In this document: in pieces, positions 6,431 to 11,624 of the stretch
Position numbering within the stretch: the stretch's first letter is position 1
Layout: the number at the start of each line of letters is the position of its first letter
Source of the DNA: Gyrodactylus bullatarudis
Taxonomy: Eukaryota; Platyhelminthes; Monogenea; Gyrodactylidea; Gyrodactylidae
Assembly (NCBI GenBank): GCA_012064415.1
Contig: SSNU01002971.1
Location: forward strand, 1 to 11,624
Length of the DNA stretch: 11,624 nucleotides
Reading direction: 5' to 3'
The notes under the pieces: generated by a model
Database searches by the model: none
Seen by the model: the letters and a program-made list of their open reading frames with translations, nothing else
Told to the model about the DNA's origin: nothing
Position numbers and translations under genes: made by a program

Positions 6431-6788
6431 TGCAAACCATAATATCTGACTCATGAATAACAAGATAAACAACATTTTAATATTACTAATCATAGAGTTC
6501 TTTAGAAGAAATTGCAAAAACTAAAAGAAAAATTTGTGTTTTCTCTTTTTCCTTTAAAACGCAAAAAAGTTATTCCAAACTTATCCGAGTTCATTTAAAA
6601 AATTCAATCATTTTCAGCTGTGCTATTTTTTCGATCTGTGGGTATTTCTTCCATCTGGATAGTATCAGGATTAAATATATTTTAGGAATTATCTCTTTTG
6701 ATTCATCCATTCATTGAATCTTGTTTTAACAAATGAGAAGCGAGAATTAAAATATTTCTGCATTCAAATTCACGGATTTTAATAGTAG
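6431..6788. other. AT-rich spacer upstream of the Penelope-like frame
   Basis: No open frame or repeat recognised. If the Penelope-like copy was once longer, its 5' part and terminal repeat should be here, but nothing recognisable remains. Confidence 0.4.
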
Positions 6789-7775
6789 TTTTTTAATGGA
6801 AAATTCCTTGTTTCAACAAATTTTTATTATTATTTGACCCCATTACGAAATGAAGTATGCAAACACTCTGTCAAGAATTCGATGGAATTCGTATCAAAGC
6901 TCCGGGAGATCAATTTTGAATCGTCCAAAATGCTGTCATTTGATGTTAACTCCATGTTTACCAATGTCCCGCTAGGGGAAACCGTTAAGTTTATTGGTGA
7001 GAAACTTAATGAGTTTCCGTCTATTTGCAGTATCCCTTCAAACTTATCTCAGAACTTATCATGATGACGGTGAGAAATATTGATTTTCGATTTGGTGGAT
7101 GCTGTTTCAAACAAATAGATGGTGTCGGAATGGGAAGTCCAATTGGCCTTTTGCTTGCCTCTCTTGAATACGGTAAGATGAATAGTCTAATCGCTGGTAG
7201 CCGCCTGTATGCACGTTATATTGACGATACGCTTTTGGTCCTTGATGGTAGTAACGATGTTGATGAGATTCTTTCCAACTTGAATGCAACATTGGTTTCA
7301 CAAAGGAAGATGAAATTAATTAATTTTCCTAGATGTTCTCGTGACCAAAAATTATCAGGTTGCCCGAACAAGGATGTACAGGAAAGCTTCGGTTCCATCA
7401 CAATTCATGCTCTTTCTTAGCTTCAGTCCGGTGTGCCAGAAGAAGAGTCTGGTTAGAAATGAATTCCTCAAAATTGAACGCCTATCTTCCGAGGTAAATA
7501 AAGTGTCTGACAAAGAATTGTTGCAGGAGCTTTTCATGAAAGATAGGTACGCTGAAGCATTTATTAACAAACATTCCAATCTGAGAACTAAGGTTGAAAA
7601 AGATGTTGAGGATTTAACTCCTATTTATCTAAAACTTCCATTCAAAGGTGATGCTGCACACCAGATTTTAAATAAGCTGTTTGAAATCACTAAGAAGGCG
7701 TTCCCTGGTCATAAACTCAGCATTCTTCCCAAAACAACCAAGTTGATTCCTGACCTGAACAAAGACCCGATTCTA
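6789..7775 (+). pseudogene. Penelope-like element reverse transcriptase, truncated and frameshifted
   Basis: Reverse transcriptase of the Penelope-like class, a retroelement lineage distinct from LTR and LINE elements. Frame one (6789-7064) has HSVKNSMEFVSKLRE and SFDVNSMFTNVPLGET, the class signature around the first catalytic Asp. Frame two (7025-7420) has FKQIDGVGMGSPIG and YARYIDDTLLVLD, the catalytic YIDD box. A short third frame (7282-7319) gives IGFTKEDEIN. The last (7320-7775) has FLDVLVTKN, MYRKASVPSQF and SFSPVCQKKSLVRNE, then the linker YLKLPFKGDAAHQILNKL. At least three indels separate these pieces. No start codon is evident; the family's N-terminal part is missing. The GIY-YIG endonuclease expected at the C-terminus is absent, because the frame stops exactly where the 677-bp element begins at 7776. 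Neither the endonuclease nor terminal repeats reappear beyond it. Confidence 0.88.
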
Positions 7776-7842
7776 TGACATGAAGCTATTTTGTAAGGCT
7801 TCACATGTCATATTATTTTTGTTATTGTAGGTAACATTTTTT
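7776..7842 (+). repeat. Left terminal inverted repeat of the 677-bp element
   Basis: 67 bases, 66 of them matching the inverse of 8386-8452. The first 36 bases form an imperfect hairpin between TGACATG and CATGTCA. Confidence 0.93.
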
Positions 7843-8385
7843 TATTGAGAGGATCGAAAATATTTATCAAGATAAAAATATCTTTGTTTAGGCTTTATCC
7901 TAATATGATCTCTATATTTTTTTCAATTCTATCGTATTCAAGATTGTAGAGTTTTTTGAACTGTCTTTGTGAATTTTCTTTCATTTCAACAGATCGAGAC
8001 ATTGATAAGCATTTATCGAGTTTATTTTTGAGAGAGATGATTTTCTTGTATACTAGATTATCAAGATTAACTCTTTCTTAATTGTAGATAGTGAGTATAT
8101 TCTTGAATATTGGTCAAGAAAATTACAGTCAATTGGATAGATAACGCTTCGAAATAAATGTACAAGCAAGTGAATCTGTTACTTATACCTCTCTGCCCCA
8201 TTTTTATTGACCAATGATATTCGAGCATAATTTTGAACAAGAAATTAAAAGTAGAATTATCATTAAAACTTTGATTCACTCTCAACTTTAATGATCCATA
8301 TCTTCACAATTTCTCAAAACTCTATAGATATTTGAACATCAATTTATGGCAAATTTTCCTCTCTAGGATTCTTAATAACTTATTC

Positions 8386-8452
8386 AAAAAATGTTACCTA
8401 TAATAACAAAAATAATATGACATGTGAAGCCTTACAAAATAGCTTCATGTCA
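8386..8452 (-). repeat. Right terminal inverted repeat of the 677-bp element
   Basis: Inverse of 7776-7842; the only difference is TTATTATAGG here (minus strand) against TTATTGTAGG on the left. Confidence 0.93.
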
Positions 8453-8553
8453 ACTTTCAACAATACTGCTCCAATAAACATCCAAGCATTTATCTATTTT
8501 GATTAATGCTCTAATTATCAAGATAATATCTTTGTGAGTTTTTCTCAGTTTAA

Positions 8554-9383
8554 CAAATTATTAAGAAAACTCAAAATAAAAACACTAAAGATTCCTATAA
8601 AATTAGTGTCAATATACTTATAAGTAATCACGTAAATTTTATTCATAGTTTTAAAAAAATTCCAACACTTATTTTTTAATAATATTATTCCTGATTATAT
8701 GTTACTCGCTAAAGTTATCCCTGTTCCTGAACCCAATAGTATTGACTTTAGACCAATAAATTCACAAAACACCCTCATGAAAATTATTGACTAAATTATT
8801 TTCATTAAAATTCTTGGTATAATTAACATAGAAAAAATAGATCCTGATCAACATGGATTCTGTAAAGGCAAATCCTGTGAGACCAATATTTTAATTTCTG
8901 GAATTATGTATCATTTTTTAACAACGATGAAAAAAGAAATCTATCGTAATTTATATTGACTTGGCTAAAGCCTTTGACAAAATCTATATTCACAAAATTA
9001 TAGAAATCTGTCATCACCATGGAGTTTGTTCACATCTCCTGGAAATGCTTAAAATATATCTAACGAAACGTAAACGATATGTTTCCTTTGAAAATAAAGA
9101 CTCATTACCGGAATTACCACATGGCTCCAAAGTGGGTCTTTAACTATTCAGTATTCTATTTTCTCAAATAAATGTAACTGGAGCTAAGACTTTCAAATAT
9201 GCTGATGATATGAAGATTGTCTAAGATTTTGATGACTTTATCGACATTGATTTCATTAACACATATCTAAAAATTCTTTCAAATGATTTAAAAGCATCAG
9301 GCTTAAGCATCAATTAAAGTGAAACTATCTTCATTACACCTTTTACAACGATCCCATTACAAGAAAATTTACTAATGAAATAA
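8554..9383 (+). pseudogene. Non-LTR retrotransposon (LINE) reverse transcriptase, partial
   Basis: Internal part of a LINE reverse transcriptase, which would copy its RNA at a nicked target site. Frame one (8554-8676) ends HSFKKIPT; the sense continues in frame two (8642-8956) with LLAKVIPVPEPNS, IDFRPINSQNTLMKIID, a TAA at 8792, then DQHGFCKGKSCETNIL. Frame three (8934-9143) carries domain A, IVIYIDLAKAFDKI, and domain B, PHGSKVGL. After a TAA at 9141 the same frame gives FKYADDMKIV (9192-9221) with the catalytic YADD. Further stops follow at 9222, 9315 and 9381; the last recognisable motif is LKASGLSIN. Motif style fits the Jockey/CR1-like clades, but the clade is not secure. The endonuclease and the C-terminus are missing. 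The 3' part runs up to the Tc1/Tc3-like remnant. Confidence 0.88.
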
Positions 9384-9419
9384 AAAATCGATCCCAAATT
9401 CACTTGTGAGTTAAATATA

Positions 9420-10246
9420 ATAACTTTTTTGACCTTACAGAACATTATAAAGATATCCATAGATCCTTCATATGGTCTTTTTAAACAACTTTTAAACATC
9501 TTTTTGACATTTTTGGGAATTAATCTCCACCTTTCCTCAATTTCTTGGTTAGCTCTTGCCTGTTTAAAAATACTCTTCCCTGGGAGTAAAATTTTTGAGA
9601 TAAAATTCCCCACAAGTTCTCTGGTCGGGGCTTCGAGCTGGCCATGGCAACACTGATATTCTATTCTCTTGAAACCATGTTTTTCTTGATAATGAACGAT
9701 CACCATTGTTGAAAAATTATTAGGGAATTTTCCATTTCTTATTTAAGCGGCATCAATTGATCTTCTAGAAGTTTTGTTTTTGAATTGAGTCTTTTTTCTA
9801 TGAAAACAAGATTGCCAGTTCCTTCTTTTTTGATGAATCCCCATACCATGACACTGCGTCCACCAAATCCTCTCTTTATCTTGGTAATCAGGTTAGGGAC
9901 TATTTTAGGCTTACTTCAATTATGTTAGGATTATTTTTTTATACAGTGCTGAACAGTTCTCATAGAAGTAATCAGATTCAATTTAGCTTTTATTTAAGAA
10001 TGTGTTTCGTTCTTCTGGATTGCATGAGAGAATTAGATATTGCTCTCTTTCGGCCAATTTTTTTCGGTTTTTTCTCTTGTTTTTTTTGGAAAGTAAATAG
10101 TTTATTGTGCTGCATGCACATCCAATATTTTTTGCAATTCTTCGATTGCTTAGTTTATTGACGATAATTTTGTCATAATCGGTAAGCCTAGAATATTTCG
10201 GTTTCTTATCAGTCATCCTGTAGATTCTAGAAAAGATCAGGTTCAA
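9420..10246 (-). pseudogene. Tc1/Tc3-like (IS630 superfamily) transposase, centre deleted
   Basis: DDE transposase of the Tc1/mariner superfamily, read on minus. The N-terminal frame 10246-9983 contains YSRLTDYDKIIVNKLS, RRIAKNIGCACSTINYLLS and KKNKRKNRKK, a helix-turn-helix DNA-binding domain. After a gap with stops, 9890-9744 gives KRGFGGRSVMVWGFI and GTGNLVFIEKRLNS, the C-terminal half of the catalytic core. The region holding the first catalytic Asp is missing. The second is lost (FQQW then a stop near 9700). Near 9644-9607 the minus strand reads WPARSPD, then loses about 11 bases, and resumes ENLWGILSQKFY in a new frame, with the third catalytic residue, Glu. ERWRLIPKNVKKMFKSCLKR ends the similarity in yet another frame. 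A weak inverted pair (9420-9434 with 10547-10560) might be its ends. Clearly inactive. Confidence 0.85.
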
Positions 10247-11394
10247 ATTTTAAAGTCAATACCTAACAGTTTATCTGACGAAGATTCTATTAAAAAAATG
10301 CAAAATTAATCTGAAAACAAAAAGGTTTAAAATAGAACAAATATGTTTTTTCGTTTTCTAATTCAAAAAAACAAAAATTTTTATTTTCGAGAATATCAAT
10401 GAATCGATAAATTCGAAAGGGTTCATATCTAGAAGAGTAAAATTCTTTATTTTTTATGGTGTATTTCATATCTTGAAGTTATTTTTTACAAATGAGCTGG
10501 AAGCACTTTTAAGTGAATCAATTCATTTTGTCGACCACTATATATTGGGACAAAAGTTATTTTTCATATCTTTAAAAATTTAAATATATTCTTCAAAGGA
10601 AGATTTTTAATGTCAGTTCGACTTCAAAGCCGTTGTAAGGAAATTCTTTGATTTTTTAGGATTTATTGTGAAAAATTTGTCATAAGCTTTGGGACTTTCA
10701 AAAGATTTTGAAAAAGTTATAATATATGAGTTAAGGAATTTTTCCTATCACTAATGAGCCATGTAGAATTATGAGTAGATACCATAGCTAAACGAAGAAA
10801 ATTTTTTTTAAAGTTTTATTCTCTAACAGATTTAATTAAAATGGGATTTAAATTTTCTAGGATGAAATTTTATGAAAATGTTTTCTTTCACATAATTTTA
10901 TCTGATTTATATTAAAATATTGCCAATAAAGAGATTTTATTGAAATTTAATTGTTTCGAAAATTCAGTTAATGTCAAAAAGAATATCTCTCAAATGTAAT
11001 TCGATCTGATAACTTAGATATTGAAGATTTAACGTAAAAATGAGATTGAAATTTGCTCCATTTTCACGAGACTCTTGATGAAGCTCCTTATTGATTTCAT
11101 GCATAAAAATAAACCTTGTTTTAAATTAGCTAATTAGCTTCACGGAAATTAATCTTATAATCTCTGATCATTGATAAGTTTAATAATGATCAAAATGGAT
11201 CATGAATTTATAAGTTCTACTTCTTTCTGAAAAAGCTCAATATCAATGGCATTCCTAACTAGCGAAAATTTGGCATGATAGCAAGCTTAGAAATATTGTT
11301 ATACACCATTAAAAATAAACATGAAAAATGTCTAAAAATCACTGAAAAAGTGGGTATCGGAAGGGTTAAGTGAATAAAAATCATAAATTGTTAA
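10247..11394. other. AT-rich region without recognised genes
   Basis: About 1.1 kb of A/T-rich sequence with stops in all frames. ATTTTGTCGACCACTA at 10525-10540 reads on the minus strand as TAGTGGTCGACAAAAT, vaguely like Tc1-type ends, but has no partner on the other side. Nothing else could be supported. Confidence 0.5.
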
Positions 11395-11624
11395 ATCTGT
11401 TATCTTTATGCTACTTGGTATTTCAGTTTTTTGGCATGTTTTGAAGAGTTTAGAATGAACCACGCTGTATTACATAATCAAAATCTCAGAGAAGAAGAAA
11501 GAGATGCCACAATTTTCACAAATACGGGCCTTTATTTCGGGCATACTCATCAGTGTGATACATGCCATATATATAGGGTTATAACAAAAATAGGAAATAA
11601 AGATTACTGGTTCCTGTTTTTCAA
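11395..11624 (+). CDS. Open frame running off the right edge, possible exon, function unknown
   Basis: The frame is open from 11395 to the window end (76 codons, no stop), unusual for DNA this AT-rich. A plausible 3' splice site, TATTTCAG, ends at 11426, so a coding exon could begin at 11427. Alternatively translation could start at the ATG at 11455. The later part reads MNHAVLHNQNLREEERD, then TNTGLYFGHTHQCDTC and RVITKIGNKDYW. HQCDTC has two closely spaced Cys with His, which could belong to a metal-binding site, but one C-x-x-C is not diagnostic. No signal peptide or membrane segment is obvious. It may be a host-gene exon or the start of another transposon protein. I do not recognise the family. 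Confidence 0.35.
   Translation, partial: MCYLYATWYFSFLACFEEFRMNHAVLHNQNLREEERDATIFTNTGLYFGHTHQCDTCHIYRVITKIGNKDYWFLFF

Larger units (their letters stand above)
7776..8452. mobile_element. 677-bp non-autonomous element with 67-bp terminal inverted repeats
   Basis: 7776-7842 and 8386-8452 are inverted copies of each other with a single mismatch. Each begins TGACATGAAGCT and each is itself partly palindromic: TGACATG-AAGC and GCTTCA-CATGTCA lie 24 bases apart, so either end could fold into a hairpin. Further in, similarity appears to continue with gaps (GAGAGGA...GAAAAT on both sides), suggesting longer diverged arms. The interior is AT-rich; a 72-codon minus-strand open frame (8285-8067) has no recognised domain. 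No target-site duplication is apparent at CTA|TGACATG and CATGTCA|ACT. It lies at the point where the Penelope-like reading frame breaks off. The superfamily is not determined. Confidence 0.88.

Noticed and set aside
7107..7579. Minus-strand open frames opposite the Penelope-like gene
   Set aside because: They mirror conserved plus-strand reverse transcriptase motifs and have no motif of their own.
8067..8285. 72-codon minus-strand open frame inside the 677-bp element
   Set aside because: No recognised domain and no transposase motif; could be chance in AT-rich sequence, although a gene in this element cannot be fully excluded.
9922..10161. Plus-strand open frame rich in Phe and Leu
   Set aside because: It is antisense to the helix-turn-helix part of the Tc1/Tc3-like transposase.
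11520..11575. Third hammerhead-like motif on the minus strand (CTGATGAG at 11553-11546, followed by CGAAA)
   Set aside because: Only one base pair is possible in stem II and the rest of the core is irregular. The sequence is also better explained by the plus-strand open frame.

Overview
The window is AT-rich, repeat-dense eukaryotic DNA with no bacterial-style operons, ribosome-binding sites or phage genes. Almost everything recognisable is a decayed transposable element of a kind common in invertebrate animals: Merlin-like, piggyBac, two short non-autonomous inverted-repeat elements, a Penelope-like reverse transcriptase, a non-LTR (LINE) reverse transcriptase and a Tc1/Tc3-like transposase. 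The mixture and base composition would suit an arthropod, possibly a parasitic copepod such as a salmon louse; that assignment is a guess, not something the sequence proves. No intact host gene is visible. The only candidate is a 3' open frame that runs off the right edge.

Layout. 1-357 (minus): N-terminal part of a Merlin (ISXO2/IS1595-like) transposase with one stop. 1264-3572: a complete-looking piggyBac insertion with TTAA duplications, perfect 13-bp terminal inverted repeats, three copies of a 16-bp palindrome, and a transposase that keeps its three catalytic Asp and C-terminal Cys-rich domain but is broken by stops and frameshifts. 3687-3951: a short element with about 43-bp inverted repeats. 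3975-4059: a second, oppositely oriented fragment of the 5' Merlin family. 4262-4365: a tRNA-like and hammerhead-like relic. 4919-5592: tandem 167-bp repeats separated by a 266-bp linker that carries, on the minus strand, a well-formed type I hammerhead ribozyme. 6116-6430: a richer-GC patch of unknown origin. 6789-7775: a Penelope-like reverse transcriptase pseudogene, cut short at a 677-bp element (7776-8452) with 67-bp terminal inverted repeats. 8554-9383: a LINE reverse transcriptase pseudogene. About 9420-10246 (minus): a Tc1/Tc3-like transposase pseudogene missing its centre. 11395-11624: an open frame behind a plausible splice acceptor.

The most interesting object is the hammerhead ribozyme in its tandem-repeat setting. 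The core nucleotides, stem II, a two-part stem I with an internal loop, and a palindromic stem III (ACGCGU) can all be traced by eye. The arrangement resembles metazoan retrozymes and hammerhead-bearing satellites (schistosome SM-alpha, newt, cave cricket). Such elements are thought to use Penelope-like reverse transcriptase, and a Penelope-like pseudogene lies 1.4 kb away, on the opposite strand. Whether this particular family is already catalogued cannot be decided from the sequence alone.
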